Assembly: GCF_900108875.1 (NCBI RefSeq)
Contig: NZ_FNYJ01000001.1
Span: 1,853,387 to 1,917,386 of the forward strand
Direction of reading: 5' to 3'
Length of the DNA: 64,000 bases
Origin: Pseudomonas sp. NFR16
GTDB lineage: Bacteria > Pseudomonadota > Gammaproteobacteria > Pseudomonadales > Pseudomonadaceae
Part shown: positions 17,638 through 27,618 of the stretch, one piece after another
Numbering within the stretch: position 1 is the first letter of the stretch
Layout: each line of letters opens with the position of its first letter
Notes under the pieces: generated by a model
Database searches by the model: none
What the model was told of the DNA's origin: nothing
Seen by the model: only the letters and a program-made list of their open reading frames with translations
Program-made: the position numbers and the translations under genes

Positions 17638-18996
17638 TCAACCCCCGCCCTGGGGATTGAAGATCTTCGCCAGCTGCTCTTCGCTGCTCTGCATGCTTTC
17701 GTTGTCGTGCAGACCCTGGCGCAAGTACTTCACCAGTTGCGGCTGCAAGTTGATGGCAAGGTCGGTCTCGCGATCACCGCCGGCCACATAAGCGCCAACA
17801 CTGATCAGGTCGCGGCTCTGCTGATAGCGCGACCACAACTGCTTGAAATATTGCGCCTGAACCATGTGCTGCGGATCGACCACCGATGGCATGACCCGGC
17901 TGATCGAGGCTTCGATGTCGATGGCCGGGTAATGCCCCTCCTCCGCCAGCCGCCGGGAGAGCACGATGTGACCGTCGAGCACGCCCCGCGCCGAGTCGGC
18001 GATCGGGTCCTGCTGATCGTCGCCTTCGGACAGAACGGTATAAAACGCGGTGATCGAGCCACCACCTTTCTCGGCATTACCGGCGCGCTCGACCAGCTTG
18101 GGCAGCTTGGCGAACACTGAAGGCGGATAGCCCTTGGTCGCGGGCGGCTCGCCGATGGCCAGTGCGATCTCCCGCTGCGCCTGGGCGAAACGGGTCAGCG
18201 AATCCATCAACAGCAGGACATTCTTGCCCTTGTCACGAAAATATTCGGCTATTCGCGTGCAATACATGGCCGCGCGCAAACGCATCAGCGGGGCATCGTC
18301 GGCAGGCGACGCCACCACCACCGAGCGCTTGAGGCCTTCTTCGCCCAGGATGTGCTCGATGAACTCTTTCACCTCGCGGCCCCGTTCGCCGATCAGACCG
18401 ACGACGATGATGTCGGCCTCGGTAAAGCGGGTCATCATGCCCAGCAGCACACTCTTACCCACACCGGTACCGGCGAACAGACCCAGACGCTGACCGCGCC
18501 CGACGGTCAGCAATCCGTTGATGCAACGAATGCCCACGTCCAGCGGCACGCTGATCGGATCGCGCTTGAGCGGGTTGATGGTCGGGCCGTCCAGCGGCAC
18601 CCAGTCTTCGGCCTTCATGCCGCCCTTGCCGTCCAGCGGCCGACCCGCGCCGTCGAGGACGCGACCGAGCATGGTCATGCCCATGGGCAGACGGCCAGTG
18701 TCCGGCAACGGAACGACTCGCGCGCCAGGGGCGATGCCGGCGACGCTGCCCACTGGCATCAAGAACACTTTGCCGCCGGCAAAGCCCATGACTTCGGCTT
18801 CGACTTCCACCGGATGATGGCTGTCGTCGTTGATCACTACGCAGCGGCTGCCCATGGCGGCGCGCAGACCTTCAGCTTCAAGCGTCAGGCCCACCATGCG
18901 CAACAGCCTGCCCTCGACCACCGGCTGCACAGGCAGACGGATGGCGTCAGCGTACGTGCTCATACGCTTGCCGAAACTGGTGCGCTCAAGACGCAT
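17638..18996 (-). CDS. fliI: Flagellum-specific ATPase FliI
   Basis: F1-beta-like ATPase that energises flagellar protein export. The 452 residues include the Walker A GTGVGKS near residue 175, catalytic [10 protein letters not shown] near 210, and Walker [19 protein letters not shown] near 255. The start [11 protein letters not shown] at 18996 overlaps the fliH 3' end by 11 bp, indicating coupling. FliH (inhibitor) and FliJ (stalk) flank it. Confidence 0.99.
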   Translation of the reverse strand: MRLERTSFGKRMSTYADAIRLPVQPVVEGRLLRMVGLTLEAEGLRAAMGSRCVVINDDSHHPVEVEAEVMGFAGGKVFLMPVGSVAGIAPGARVVPLPDTGRLPMGMTMLGRVLDGAGRPLDGKGGMKAEDWVPLDGPTINPLKRDPISVPLDVGIRCINGLLTVGRGQRLGLFAGTGVGKSVLLGMMTRFTEADIIVVGLIGERGREVKEFIEHILGEEGLKRSVVVASPADDAPLMRLRAAMYCTRIAEYFRDKGKNVLLLMDSLTRFAQAQREIALAIGEPPATKGYPPSVFAKLPKLVERAGNAEKGGGSITAFYTVLSEGDDQQDPIADSARGVLDGHIVLSRRLAEEGHYPAIDIEASISRVMPSVVDPQHMVQAQYFKQLWSRYQQSRDLISVGAYVAGGDRETDLAINLQPQLVKYLRQGLHDNESMQSSEEQLAKIFNPQGGG

Positions 18997-19801
18997 CGCT
19001 GGCTTCCGCCCTGCTCAGGCTCTGTTCTTCCGCGCTTTTGATCGCCGCTTCGAGGTCGACACTCACGTCGGGCATTGCCGGGTGCAGCGCCTGCTCGTGC
19101 AGTTGGTCGAACATTTTCGCAATCGCCACGCTCAAGCGCGTCTCGATGGACGCATCGATGCGGCTGTGCTCCGTCTCGACCCGGCAACCACCGGGCTGCA
19201 GGGTGTCGTCTTCGAGGATGCGCCAGTTCTCTTCATGACGCTCGCGCAGGGCTTTGACCTGGGCGAAATCCTGGGAATTGACCAGAATGCGCACGTTATT
19301 GGCGCCCATCGGCAGCAGCCGCAGGGCATCCTGCAGCACCTTGCCGATCTGGCCGGATTCGGTTTTCAGCTCACGCTGGATCACTTCGCGGGCCAGATGC
19401 TCGACCAGTTGAACCAGCGACTTCTCGATCTGCGCGTCCTGATCGGCGATGGGCTCGAACAGGTGACTCATCAGGGTTTCCAGACTCTCGAGCTTGGCCG
19501 CCAAAGCCGCGTCCGCCTCCTGACGCACTTTGAGCTGGGCGCTGTGAAAGCCGTCTTTCTCGCCAATGGCAAAGCCTTCGTTGTAAGCGTCCTGGCGGAT
19601 GCTTTCCAACTCTTCCAGCGTCAGTGGCTGGACTTCCTCCAGCGGCACTTCTTCGCTTTCGGCCAGCTCCGGCTCTTCAACCGGCTCAGGCTCGGGTGCT
19701 TCCACATGAGGATCGAAGCTGGGCAGCGCCCAGACGTCCAGACTGCTGGCATCCTTGGCGCGGATGAGCTCGCTGGGTGCTGCTTTATCGGAGCTGAACA
19801 T
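18986..19801 (-). CDS. fliH: Flagellar assembly protein FliH
   Basis: FliH dimers bind and restrain FliI and anchor it to the C-ring. With the ATG at 19801 ([17 protein letters not shown]) the protein has 271 residues; a GTG three codons upstream is possible, but CAGGTG serves better as ribosome site for the ATG. The N-terminal region is acidic and Pro/Glu-rich (about 30-65), then helical with spaced Gly/Ala residues, then a V-ATPase subunit E-like C-terminus. The 3' end overlaps fliI. Confidence 0.94.
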   Translation of the reverse strand: MFSSDKAAPSELIRAKDASSLDVWALPSFDPHVEAPEPEPVEEPELAESEEVPLEEVQPLTLEELESIRQDAYNEGFAIGEKDGFHSAQLKVRQEADAALAAKLESLETLMSHLFEPIADQDAQIEKSLVQLVEHLAREVIQRELKTESGQIGKVLQDALRLLPMGANNVRILVNSQDFAQVKALRERHEENWRILEDDTLQPGGCRVETEHSRIDASIETRLSVAIAKMFDQLHEQALHPAMPDVSVDLEAAIKSAEEQSLSRAEASDAS

Positions 19802-19816
19802 CGACTGCACCTGTTG

Positions 19817-20836
19817 TTAAATCATTTCCTCGCCACCTTTGCCGCCGAGAACGATTTCCCCGGCCTCCGCCATACGACGGGCAATGGTGAGGATTTCCTT
19901 CTGGGCCGCTTCCACGTCGCTGACGCGAACCGGACCCTTGGCTTCCAGGTCGTCGCGCAACAGTTCGGCAGCACGCTTGGACATGTTCTTGAAAATCTTT
20001 TCCTTGATCGCGTCGTCCGAGCCTTTCAATGCCAGTACCAGTACATCGGAGGAGACCTCACGCAACAAGGCCTGAATGCCACGGTCGTCGACGTCAGACA
20101 GGTTGTTGAAGACGAACATGAGGTCTTCGATCTGTGTCGACAGGTCTTCGTCCACTTCGCGGATGGAGTCCATGAGCTGGCCTTCGATCGAACTGTCGAG
20201 GAAGTTCATGATGTCCGCGGCACGCTTGATACCACCCAATGTCGTACGCGACGTGTTGGCATTGCCCGAGAACTGCTTCTCGAGGATCTGGTTCAATTCT
20301 TTCAGCGCCGCTGGCTGAACGGTGTTCAACGAGGAGACGCGCAGGATGATGTCCAGACGCACCTTGTGGTCGAAATGGCTCAGCACTTCACCGGCCTGGT
20401 CGGCGTCCAGATACGCGACGACGATGGCCTGGATCTGCGGGTGCTCGTAGCGGATGACGTCCGCGACGGCGCGCGGTTCCATCCACTTCAGGCTGTCCAG
20501 ACCGCTGGTGTTGCCGCCCAGCAGAATGCGGTCGATCAGGCCGTTGGCCTTGTCCTCGCCCAGCGCCTGGGTCAGCATTTTGCGGATGTAGCCGTCCGAG
20601 CCGATGCCCACGCCGGTCTGATCGCCGACCACGTCGACGAACTCGCTCATCACCTGCTCCACCTGCTCGCGGTGCACATTGCGCATCTGCGCCATGGCCA
20701 CACCGACGCGCTGAACCTCTTTAGGGCCCATGTGGCGCAGAACCTGGGCGGCGTCAGTCTCACCCAGGGTGAGCAGCAGGATCGCAGCCTTATCGACGCG
20801 GCTCAGTTTGACCGCAGCAGCACGACTATCACTCAT
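19817..20836 (-). CDS. fliG: Flagellar motor switch protein FliG
   Basis: C-ring protein linking FliF to FliM/FliN and touching the stator. The 339 residues include the N-terminal FliF-binding domain (VDKAAILLLTLGETDAAQVLRHMGPKEVQ), the EHPQ motif (YEHPQIQAIVVAYLDADQAGEVLSHF) near 128-155, and the C-terminal torque helix with charged residues (LMFVFNNLSDVDDRGIQALLREV). It overlaps the fliF stop by 8 bp. Confidence 0.99.
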   Translation of the reverse strand: MSDSRAAAVKLSRVDKAAILLLTLGETDAAQVLRHMGPKEVQRVGVAMAQMRNVHREQVEQVMSEFVDVVGDQTGVGIGSDGYIRKMLTQALGEDKANGLIDRILLGGNTSGLDSLKWMEPRAVADVIRYEHPQIQAIVVAYLDADQAGEVLSHFDHKVRLDIILRVSSLNTVQPAALKELNQILEKQFSGNANTSRTTLGGIKRAADIMNFLDSSIEGQLMDSIREVDEDLSTQIEDLMFVFNNLSDVDDRGIQALLREVSSDVLVLALKGSDDAIKEKIFKNMSKRAAELLRDDLEAKGPVRVSDVEAAQKEILTIARRMAEAGEIVLGGKGGEEMI

Positions 20837-22607
20837 CTGTGTTGATCCACTCTTTTACGACCTGAGCCACCCGAGCCGGGTCTTCAGCCACCAGGCTCTT
20901 GATTGCGTTGAGCTGCGCGTCATAACCCTCGCTCGGGCTAGGCAGCAGAATGCTTTGCGGACCGCCCAGACTCACGCGGTCGTTTGCCAGTTCGCCATCC
21001 AGACCCACCATGCCGCCCAGTTCGACGTCACCGTCGGCCATCTTGCTCTTCGGATTGGTGATGTTGTTCAGCACCGGACGCAGCACACCGAACACCAGCA
21101 CCAGGATGAAGATCACACCCATGGCCTGCTTGAGAATGTCCCAGAACCAGGGTTGCGAGTAGAACGGAATATCCGGAATCACTTCACCACGGTCAGTCGA
21201 GAACGGCACGTTGATCACGCTGACGCTGTCACCGCGGCTGGCATCGAAGCCCACGGCGTCCTGCACCAGACGCGTAAAGCGCGCCAGCTGGTCGGCAGTC
21301 CACGGCACCATGGTGGTTTCACCGTTGGCCGGGTTGACCTTGACCTGATCGTCGACCACCACCGCTACCGACAGGCGATTGATCTTGCCCTGCTGTTGTT
21401 TGGTGTGGCTGATGGAACGGTCCAGCTCGAAGTTCTTGGTCGACTGGTTACGCTTGTCCGACGGATAAGGCGCAAGCATCGGCTGACCGGTGGCCGGGTC
21501 CATGATCTGCTGACCGTTGGCGTCCAGCAGCGGCTGACCTGGGGCGATCGGACCGGTTGCGCCAGCAGCACCGGCGGCAGCGTTCTGAGGCGCAGTGGCC
21601 GGGCCAGGCGGCTGGTTGCTCAGAGCACCCGGAACGCCTTGCGGACCGCTGCTGCTGGAGCGTTGTTCGTTGACGGTCTGCTCGCTGCGCAGTGCCGGCT
21701 GATCAGGGTTGAAGCTTTCGGCGGTGGATTCGACCGCGCTGAAATCGACGTCAGCCGAGACTTCAGCCTTGTAGCGGTCATTGCCCAGCACCGGTTGCAG
21801 GATGTTCTGTACACGCTGGGTCAGCATGGTTTCCATGCGACGGGTGTAATCGAATTGCTTGCCGGCCATGGTCAGTTCGGAGTTTTCCGCCTGATCGGAC
21901 AGCAGATTGCCTTTCTGATCGACGACCGTGACCTGAGACTTGGTCAGCTCAGGAACACTGGTCGCCACCAGATTGACGATGGCGGCAACCTGACCTGGCT
22001 CAAGCGAGCGACCGGCGTACATTTCCACCAGCACCGAGGCGGTGGGCTTGCGGTCGTCACGCACGAACACCGAGCTTTTCGGGATCGCCAGGTGCACGCG
22101 AGCGGCCTTGATGTTGTTCAGGCTGGAAATGGTGCGCGCCAGTTCGCCTTCCAGACCACGGCGATAACGCGTGGCCTCCATGAACTGGCTGGTGCCCAGG
22201 CCCTGATCCTTGTCCAGGATCTCGAAGCCGACGTTGCCGTCGGTCTGCGCGATTCCAGCGCCGGCCAGCTTGATGCGGGCACGGGACAAGTCGTCGGACT
22301 TGACCAGCAGCGCGCCGGAGTTGGGCTCGACGGTGTAAGGAATGTCGGCCTGCGCCAGCGTATCCATCACCTGCTTGGTGTCCATGCCCGACAGGCTGCC
22401 ATACAGCGGCTTGTAGTCCGGCTGTTGCGACCAGAGCACGACGGCAAAACCAATCGCCACGCTGGCGGCCAGACCGACCATGAGGCCGACCTGACGCAGC
22501 ATGGTCATCTCGGAAAGATTTTGCAGGAACGCCAAACCGAACATCGGCGGTTTGCTTCCTGTCGCACCTGCCTTGGCAGGTACGTTATCGGCGACGGCTT
22601 CAGCCAT
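20829..22607 (-). CDS. fliF: Flagellar MS-ring protein FliF
   Basis: Forms the MS ring, the assembly base of the flagellum. The 592 residues have transmembrane helices near 42-62 (VGLMVGLAASVAIGFAVVLW) and 480-502 (AMGVIFILVLVFGVLRPVL). Periplasmic ring-building motifs lie between them (GNVGFEILDKDQGLGTSQFMEATRYRRGLEGELARTI). A Pro/Gly/Ala-rich insert sits at about 315-385, and the C-terminal FliG-binding helix ends EEDPARVAQVVKEWI-like. Last residues overlap fliG. Confidence 0.99.
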   Translation of the reverse strand: MAEAVADNVPAKAGATGSKPPMFGLAFLQNLSEMTMLRQVGLMVGLAASVAIGFAVVLWSQQPDYKPLYGSLSGMDTKQVMDTLAQADIPYTVEPNSGALLVKSDDLSRARIKLAGAGIAQTDGNVGFEILDKDQGLGTSQFMEATRYRRGLEGELARTISSLNNIKAARVHLAIPKSSVFVRDDRKPTASVLVEMYAGRSLEPGQVAAIVNLVATSVPELTKSQVTVVDQKGNLLSDQAENSELTMAGKQFDYTRRMETMLTQRVQNILQPVLGNDRYKAEVSADVDFSAVESTAESFNPDQPALRSEQTVNEQRSSSSGPQGVPGALSNQPPGPATAPQNAAAGAAGATGPIAPGQPLLDANGQQIMDPATGQPMLAPYPSDKRNQSTKNFELDRSISHTKQQQGKINRLSVAVVVDDQVKVNPANGETTMVPWTADQLARFTRLVQDAVGFDASRGDSVSVINVPFSTDRGEVIPDIPFYSQPWFWDILKQAMGVIFILVLVFGVLRPVLNNITNPKSKMADGDVELGGMVGLDGELANDRVSLGGPQSILLPSPSEGYDAQLNAIKSLVAEDPARVAQVVKEWINTDE

Positions 22608-22621
22608 GACTTAAATCGTCC

Positions 22622-22951
22622 TCAAACCGGCATTTGCATGATGTCTTGGTACGCCTGAACCAGCTTGTTGCGCACCTGGGTCAGCGCCTGAAACGAAACG
22701 CTGGCTTTCTGCGAGGAGATCATCACGTCAGTGAGATCCACACCGCTCTTGCCCATCTCGAAAGCAGTCGCCAGCTGGTTGGATGCCTGCTGGGTGTCGT
22801 TGACCTTGTTCACGGCCATGCCGAGCATGTCGGAAAAGCTGCTTGCACCCACTTGTTCCGGAGCCGCGATGGCTTTGGGTCTGGCCATGGCGTCCATCTG
22901 CATGGAGCGCATGTCCAACATCAAGCGATTAAATTCAACACCTTGGTTCAT
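22622..22951 (-). CDS. fliE: Hook-basal body protein FliE
   Basis: Rod-MS ring adapter, the first export substrate. It has 109 residues from the ATG at 22951 ([25 protein letters not shown]); a TTG five codons upstream is rejected. The C-terminal half is the FliE core ([63 protein letters not shown]). First gene of fliEFGHIJ, 63 bp downstream of a sigma-54 promoter. Confidence 0.97.
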   Translation of the reverse strand: MNQGVEFNRLMLDMRSMQMDAMARPKAIAAPEQVGASSFSDMLGMAVNKVNDTQQASNQLATAFEMGKSGVDLTDVMISSQKASVSFQALTQVRNKLVQAYQDIMQMPV

Positions 22952-23013
22952 GGACGTCTCTCTCAAAAGGGCCGCAAATTTTTGACACGGATTCAGCGGT
23001 TACCCATGTAGTA

Positions 23014-23027
23014 GCAACAACGGTGCC
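23014..23027 (-). promoter_or_regulatory. Sigma-54 promoter of fliEFGHIJ
   Basis: The minus strand reads GGCACCGTTGTTGC, a full match at the invariant -24 and -12 positions. It lies 63 bp upstream of the fliE ATG, in the gap after fleR. FleR/FleQ activation is inferred from P. aeruginosa. Confidence 0.88.
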
Positions 23028-23096
23028 AGACCAATAGCGGCACATTGCCACCTTTCAATGAAAGTATTGAGGTGTTAAGGACGGAGCATTTGGAAC

Positions 23097-23116
23097 GGCA
23101 GGCGCGCTGGCCTGCC
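23097..23116 (-). terminator. Candidate terminator hairpin after fleR
   Basis: Seven-base arms GGCAGGC and GCCTGCC separated by six bases, 81 bp downstream of the fleR stop and upstream of the fliE promoter. There is no T-tract, so intrinsic termination is uncertain. Confidence 0.35.
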
Positions 23117-23196
23117 ACCGCGGTTCGCCAGTCACAAGAGAGGTGGCTGACACGGCGCAATCGCAGGCAAGCACGCTTCTACAGGGCTTATTTCAT

Positions 23197-24624
23197 TCAG
23201 CTGGCGAACAGATAACCTTCGACATCCATCCCTGCATCGCGCATCTGCGCCAGTTTGTAGCGCAGGGTGCGCGGGCTGATGCCCAGGCGCTCGGCGGCTT
23301 CCTTGCGGCGGCCGCGCTCGGCGCGCAGGGTGTCGATGATCATCTGAAACTCGCGGCGACGCAGATCCTCTCCCAGGGCACCGGCCTGCTCAGCGCCACC
23401 CACCTCCGGTGACGAATCCATGACGCTGGACGTTGTCGGCACGCCGGGCAAAACCTGAAGGACAGGGGCAGCGGCCGGGATCGACGCGAAAGTGATCGGC
23501 CCGGCCAGACAGAAGTCCTGCGCCTGAATCACCCCGCCCTGCTGCAGAATGAGTGCGCGCTGCACGGCGTTGTCCAGTTCTCGAACATTGCCCGGCCAGC
23601 TGTATTCGACCAGACACTTTTGCGCATCGGCCGACAAACGAACCGGCGCGTGCTTCATTTTATTGACGTGCTTGGCGAGCAATCGCTCAGCCAGCGGCAG
23701 GATATCGGCGGGCCGCTGACGCAACGCCTGCCACGCCAGCGGAAACACCGACAGCCGGTAGAACAAGTCTTCACGGAAGCGCCCCGCCGCCACTTCGCCC
23801 GCCAGATCACGGTTGGTGGTCGCCAGCACGCGGATGTCCAGCTCGATCGGCTTGCGCGCACCGACGCGCTCCACTTCCCGCTCCTGCAGCACGCGCAGCA
23901 ACTTGGCCTGCAGCCCCATCGGCATCTCGGAAATTTCGTCGAGCAGAATCGTGCCGCCGTCAGCCTGCTCGAACTTGCCCGCCTGCGCGGCAATGGCGCC
24001 GGTGAACGAGCCTTTTTCATGGCCGAACAACGTCGCTTCGAGCATGTTGTCCGGAATCGCCGCGCAATTGATGGCAATGAAGGGTTTGCCGGCGCGCGGC
24101 GATTGCTGATGAATGAACCGCGCCAGCACTTCCTTGCCCGTCCCCGACTCGCCGGAGATCAGCACGGTGGAATCGCTCTTCGCCACGCGGCTGGCCAGAT
24201 TGAGCAACTGCACGCTGGCAGGCTCGACGGCAATCGGACCCTCGCCGTCAGCTGGCCCGAGTCGACCCAGCGCGTGACGCGCCACCAGCGCCAGCAGCGC
24301 CTTGGGTTCGAACGGCTTGACCAGATAATCGGCGGCGCCTTGACGCATGGCTTCCACCGCACGATCGACCGCGCCGTGGGCCGTCATCAACAGCACCGGC
24401 AATTGCGGGTAGCGGCTGCGCAACTGCGCCAGCAGCTGATGACCGTCCATGCCAGGCATGTTGACGTCGCTGACCACCAGACTGAATGACGCCTCGCCCG
24501 CAGCCTGCAGCGCTTCTTCGGCCGAGCCGACAGCCTGATAATCGTGACCGGCCAGCTCGAGCGTTTCGCCCAGGGCTTCGCGCAGGGAATGATCGTCCTC
24601 GACCAGCAATACCTTGATCGTCAT
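23197..24624 (-). CDS. fleR: Sigma-54-dependent response regulator FleR
   Basis: NtrC-type activator of mid-class flagellar genes, paired with FleS. The 475 residues hold a receiver (acidic pair 10-11, phosphoacceptor Asp53 in VVSDVNMPG), an AAA+ domain (Walker A GESGTGKE; sigma-54 contact loop near 200-206; Walker B GTILLDEI), and a Fis-type helix-turn-helix at the C-terminus (ERLGISPRTLRYKLAQMRDAG). The contact loop reads GSFTGA rather than GAFTGA. The ATG overlaps the fleS stop by 4 bp. Confidence 0.98.
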   Translation of the reverse strand: MTIKVLLVEDDHSLREALGETLELAGHDYQAVGSAEEALQAAGEASFSLVVSDVNMPGMDGHQLLAQLRSRYPQLPVLLMTAHGAVDRAVEAMRQGAADYLVKPFEPKALLALVARHALGRLGPADGEGPIAVEPASVQLLNLASRVAKSDSTVLISGESGTGKEVLARFIHQQSPRAGKPFIAINCAAIPDNMLEATLFGHEKGSFTGAIAAQAGKFEQADGGTILLDEISEMPMGLQAKLLRVLQEREVERVGARKPIELDIRVLATTNRDLAGEVAAGRFREDLFYRLSVFPLAWQALRQRPADILPLAERLLAKHVNKMKHAPVRLSADAQKCLVEYSWPGNVRELDNAVQRALILQQGGVIQAQDFCLAGPITFASIPAAAPVLQVLPGVPTTSSVMDSSPEVGGAEQAGALGEDLRRREFQMIIDTLRAERGRRKEAAERLGISPRTLRYKLAQMRDAGMDVEGYLFAS

Positions 24625-25850
24625 GAATAATTACCCGTCCCGCCGGTGCCCGGAACCAGCGGCAAGGAAACGATGGCACAGGTGCCGCGCCCCGGACGCG
24701 AACGGAATTGCACCTGCCCCTGGTGAGCGCGAGCAACCGCCATGACCACAGCCAGTCCCAGACCGGTTCCGGTGGTTTTGGTGGTGAAGAAAGGCTCGCC
24801 GATACGCGCCAGCGCCGCAGGCTCGATGCCGCTGCCGCTGTCACTGATGCACACCCGCAGCCTGTTGCCGCGGTTGTACGCATGAATCTTGACGCGCGCC
24901 TGACCGGCACTCGCCTGCACCGCATTTTCGATAAGGTTGAGCAGCGCGCCGACCAGCGTGTCGCGATTGCAGAGCAGTTCGCCGTGCGGGCTGTTGCACT
25001 GCCAGCGCACGGCGACATCGCGTACGTGCGTCTGCGCAGCGGACTCCAGCGCCGACACCAGCGCCGCCGGACTGACACGGTCGGTCAGCGGCAGCTCGCC
25101 ACGGGCGAACACCAGCATGTCACGCACTTGATGCTCAAGCTCATGCAGCCGCTCTTTGAGCCGCCCGGCAAACCGTTGCTGGGTCTCGACATTCAGCGCC
25201 TGCTCTGTCAAATGGCTGGCGTAGATCATGGCCGCCGACAAGGGCGTGCGGATCTGATGGGCGAGCGAGGCCACCATGCGCCCCAGCGACGACAAACGTT
25301 CATGACGCGCCAGCTGGCTTTGCAGATGACGGGTTTCAGTCAGGTCGTTGAGCAGCACCAATTGCCCGGGCTCGGCGTCCAGCGAACGCGTCGCGATCGA
25401 CAGCCGACGACCGTCCTTGAGGGAAATTTCATGGCCGTCGTCTTCGCGCGGAGCGAAGCAGCGGGTGATGACATGACGCCAGAGCATGCCCACCAAAGGC
25501 TCTCCGAGCAGGTCGCACGCTGCCGGATTGGCTTCGCGGACCATCCCGGTGCCGTCAATGACGATGACGCCACCCGGCAGCAAGTCCAGCAGGTTCTGCA
25601 GACGGTTGGCCAAACGCTCCTTCTCCGCCAGCTCTTGCATGCGCTGAGCACTGACCACCGCCAGTTCGCCCTTGAGCTCGGTGACGCGGGCTTCCAGCAA
25701 GCTGTACGAGTCAGTCAGCTGCGTCGACATCTGATTGAACCACGCGAAAGCATGTTCGAGCCCTTGCGGATTTTCCACTTCCAGGGACGGCTGCACGTGC
25801 GAACCCGCCGGTAAGACAGGTTCGGAAGACATCTGAGCGGCCTGAGGCAT
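24621..25850 (-). CDS. fleS: Sensor histidine kinase FleS
   Basis: Cytoplasmic histidine kinase, partner of FleR; no membrane helix is visible in its 409 residues. A PAS domain spans about 80-180 (LLDLLPGGVIVIDGTGMVREANPAACDLLG). The H-box SLAHQIRTPLSAAM places the phosphorylated His near residue 197. ATP-binding boxes follow (NLIENAVQASAG; ISDSGSGIEPA; GTGLGLAVV). A coiled coil precedes the PAS. It is first in fleSR, downstream of a sigma-54 promoter. Confidence 0.97.
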   Translation of the reverse strand: MPQAAQMSSEPVLPAGSHVQPSLEVENPQGLEHAFAWFNQMSTQLTDSYSLLEARVTELKGELAVVSAQRMQELAEKERLANRLQNLLDLLPGGVIVIDGTGMVREANPAACDLLGEPLVGMLWRHVITRCFAPREDDGHEISLKDGRRLSIATRSLDAEPGQLVLLNDLTETRHLQSQLARHERLSSLGRMVASLAHQIRTPLSAAMIYASHLTEQALNVETQQRFAGRLKERLHELEHQVRDMLVFARGELPLTDRVSPAALVSALESAAQTHVRDVAVRWQCNSPHGELLCNRDTLVGALLNLIENAVQASAGQARVKIHAYNRGNRLRVCISDSGSGIEPAALARIGEPFFTTKTTGTGLGLAVVMAVARAHQGQVQFRSRPGRGTCAIVSLPLVPGTGGTGNYS

Positions 25851-25904
25851 AGTTGATCTCTCGTGTGGCGAACCGTCAGTAAACGGTGTGATACACGAGA
25901 CTTA

Positions 25905-25918
25905 GCAATCCTCATGCC
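25905..25918 (-). promoter_or_regulatory. Sigma-54 promoter of fleSR
   Basis: The minus strand reads GGCATGAGGATTGC, with GG/GC spacing and TTGC at -12. It is 55 bp upstream of the fleS ATG. FleQ is the known RpoN activator of fleSR in P. aeruginosa. Confidence 0.8.
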
Positions 25919-25950
25919 GAAAAAAAACCGCTGAAAAATCAGCGGTTTGT
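25918..25950 (-). terminator. Intrinsic terminator of fleQ
   Basis: On the minus strand the arms AAACCGCTGA and TCAGCGGTTT flank a short T-rich loop and are followed by a run of eight T. It begins about 23 bp after the fleQ stop. The T-run ends exactly at the -24 element of the fleSR promoter. Confidence 0.9.
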
Positions 25951-25972
25951 TTTTCAGGGCGTCAAACGAGTG

Positions 25973-27448
25973 TCAGTCGTCGCCCTGATCGTCCCCTTCA
26001 CGGCGGCTCATTCCATACTTTCGCATCTTCTCCACCAGCGTGGTACGGCGGATGCGCAGACGCTCGGCGGCGCGTGCCACAATGCCGTTGGCATCGTCGA
26101 GCGCCTGCTGGATCAGCCCCTGCTCCAGACCACCGAGGTAATCCTTCAGGTCAAGGCCTTCCGGAGGCAGCATGGCACCGTTGGCGAAATTGGGCGTATG
26201 ACCGTTGATGGCCACACGCTCTTCCAGATCACTGCGCAGACTGTCGACCAACTGCTCGTCTTCGTCGTCAACGTAGCGGAATTTCTTAGGCAGCTCGGCC
26301 ACGCCGATCACGCCATATGGATGCATGATCGCCATGCGCTCGACCAGGTTGGCCAGCTCCCGCACATTGCCCGGCCAGCCATGACGGCACAGCGACATGA
26401 TTGCGGCGGAATTGAAACGGATCGAACCGCGCTTCTCGTGCTCCATGCGCGAGATCAGTTCATTCATCAGCAGCGGAATGTCTTCCACACGCTCGCGCAG
26501 CGGCGCCATTTCAATTGGGAACACGTTGAGACGGTAGTAAAGGTCTTCGCGGAAGCCACCGCTCTCGATCATGTCTTCGAGATTCTTGTGGGTGGCGGCA
26601 ATGATGCGCACGTCGACGCTCTGCGTCTTGTTGCTGCCCACGCGCTCGAAGGTGCGTTCCTGCAGCACGCGCAGCAGCTTGACCTGCATCGGCAGCGGCA
26701 TGTCACCGATTTCATCGAGGAACAGCGTACCGCCATTGGCGAGCTCGAAACGTCCCGCACGACTGGTGATCGCACCGGTGAATGCGCCCTTCTCGTGACC
26801 GAACAGTTCGCTCTCGAGCAATTCGGCGGGAATGGCGCCGCAGTTGACCGGCACGAAAGGCGCGTCGCGGCGCTTGGAGTGATAGTGCAGGTTGCGCGCG
26901 ACCACTTCCTTGCCGGTACCCGATTCGCCAAGGATCAACACACTGGCGTCGGTGTCGGCCACTTGCTGCATCATCTGGCGGACATGCTGAATGGCCCGGC
27001 TGGTGCCGACCAGACTGCGGAAAAGATTGGGCTCGCGCTGGCGGCCACGCTCACGGGCCTGATCGTACATCTCGCGATAGACCTGGGCGCGGTGCAGGGA
27101 ATCCAGCAGCTTGCTGTAGCTGGGCGGCATTTCGACGGTAGACAAAACCCGCCGACGCAGGTCTTCTGCGAGCTCGACAGAAGAATTTTCGCCCATCAGC
27201 AGAACCGGAAGGAACTCATCCCATGCAGCGATGGTCTTAAGCAGCCCTTGGAGACTGCCCGGCGTATTGACAGAGCCGACCAGTACGCAAAGGACTTCCC
27301 GAGTGGATGCCAGAGAGCCCACCACTTGCTGCCAGTCAGTGCTGGAGCAGGAGAGGTTCTCATCGCCGAGAAAATTCAGAATCACCGCCATGTCACGGCG
27401 GCGCTGGCTATCGTCATCGATCAGCAGAATTTTGATTTCACGCCACAT
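25973..27448 (-). CDS. fleQ: Flagellar master regulator FleQ
   Basis: Sigma-54 enhancer-binding protein at the top of the Pseudomonas flagellar cascade; it also responds to c-di-GMP and is restrained by FleN. The 491 residues comprise a degenerate receiver ([20 protein letters not shown]), AAA+ domain with Walker [25 protein letters not shown] near 216-222, Walker [14 protein letters not shown], and a C-terminal Fis-type HTH ([19 protein letters not shown]). The LFRS segment ([12 protein letters not shown]) ahead of the AAA+ core corresponds to the c-di-GMP-binding motif known in FleQ. Monocistronic, with terminator downstream. Confidence 0.99.
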   Translation of the reverse strand: MWREIKILLIDDDSQRRRDMAVILNFLGDENLSCSSTDWQQVVGSLASTREVLCVLVGSVNTPGSLQGLLKTIAAWDEFLPVLLMGENSSVELAEDLRRRVLSTVEMPPSYSKLLDSLHRAQVYREMYDQARERGRQREPNLFRSLVGTSRAIQHVRQMMQQVADTDASVLILGESGTGKEVVARNLHYHSKRRDAPFVPVNCGAIPAELLESELFGHEKGAFTGAITSRAGRFELANGGTLFLDEIGDMPLPMQVKLLRVLQERTFERVGSNKTQSVDVRIIAATHKNLEDMIESGGFREDLYYRLNVFPIEMAPLRERVEDIPLLMNELISRMEHEKRGSIRFNSAAIMSLCRHGWPGNVRELANLVERMAIMHPYGVIGVAELPKKFRYVDDEDEQLVDSLRSDLEERVAINGHTPNFANGAMLPPEGLDLKDYLGGLEQGLIQQALDDANGIVARAAERLRIRRTTLVEKMRKYGMSRREGDDQGDD

Positions 27449-27539
27449 GCAATAGCAACTTCCCTAGTCAACTCGATGCCCATTCAGGGGCAAGCTTGGC
27501 TTATGTATGGTCCGCAGAGACGCCACAGAAACCAGAAAT

Positions 27540-27554
27540 TAGTGAACATCACTA
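27540..27554. promoter_or_regulatory. Palindrome at the predicted fleQ start site
   Basis: TAGTGAACATCACTA has perfect 6 bp arms around ACA; extending to nine-base arms adds one mismatch. It overlaps the -10 hexamer by one base and covers the expected transcription start, a position suited to a repressor. The binding protein is not known; Vfr represses fleQ in P. aeruginosa, but the arm spacing here does not match its usual site. Confidence 0.45.
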
Positions 27555-27582
27555 GTTAAGTCAAAAAACCGTACACAGTCAA
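27554..27582 (-). promoter_or_regulatory. Sigma-70-type promoter of fleQ
   Basis: The minus strand has TTGACT at 27577-27582 and TTAACT at 27554-27559, separated by 17 bases. It sits about 106 bp upstream of the fleQ ATG. FleQ is not RpoN-dependent in P. aeruginosa, which agrees with a housekeeping promoter. Confidence 0.6.
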
Positions 27583-27618
27583 TTTTATGGCGCACAAAAT
27601 TTTTCGATCAACCAAGCG

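Noticed and set aside
18830..20845. Long plus-strand open frame (671 codons) opposite fliH and fliG
   Set aside because: Antisense shadow of clear fliH/fliG coding sequence; composition unlike a real protein.
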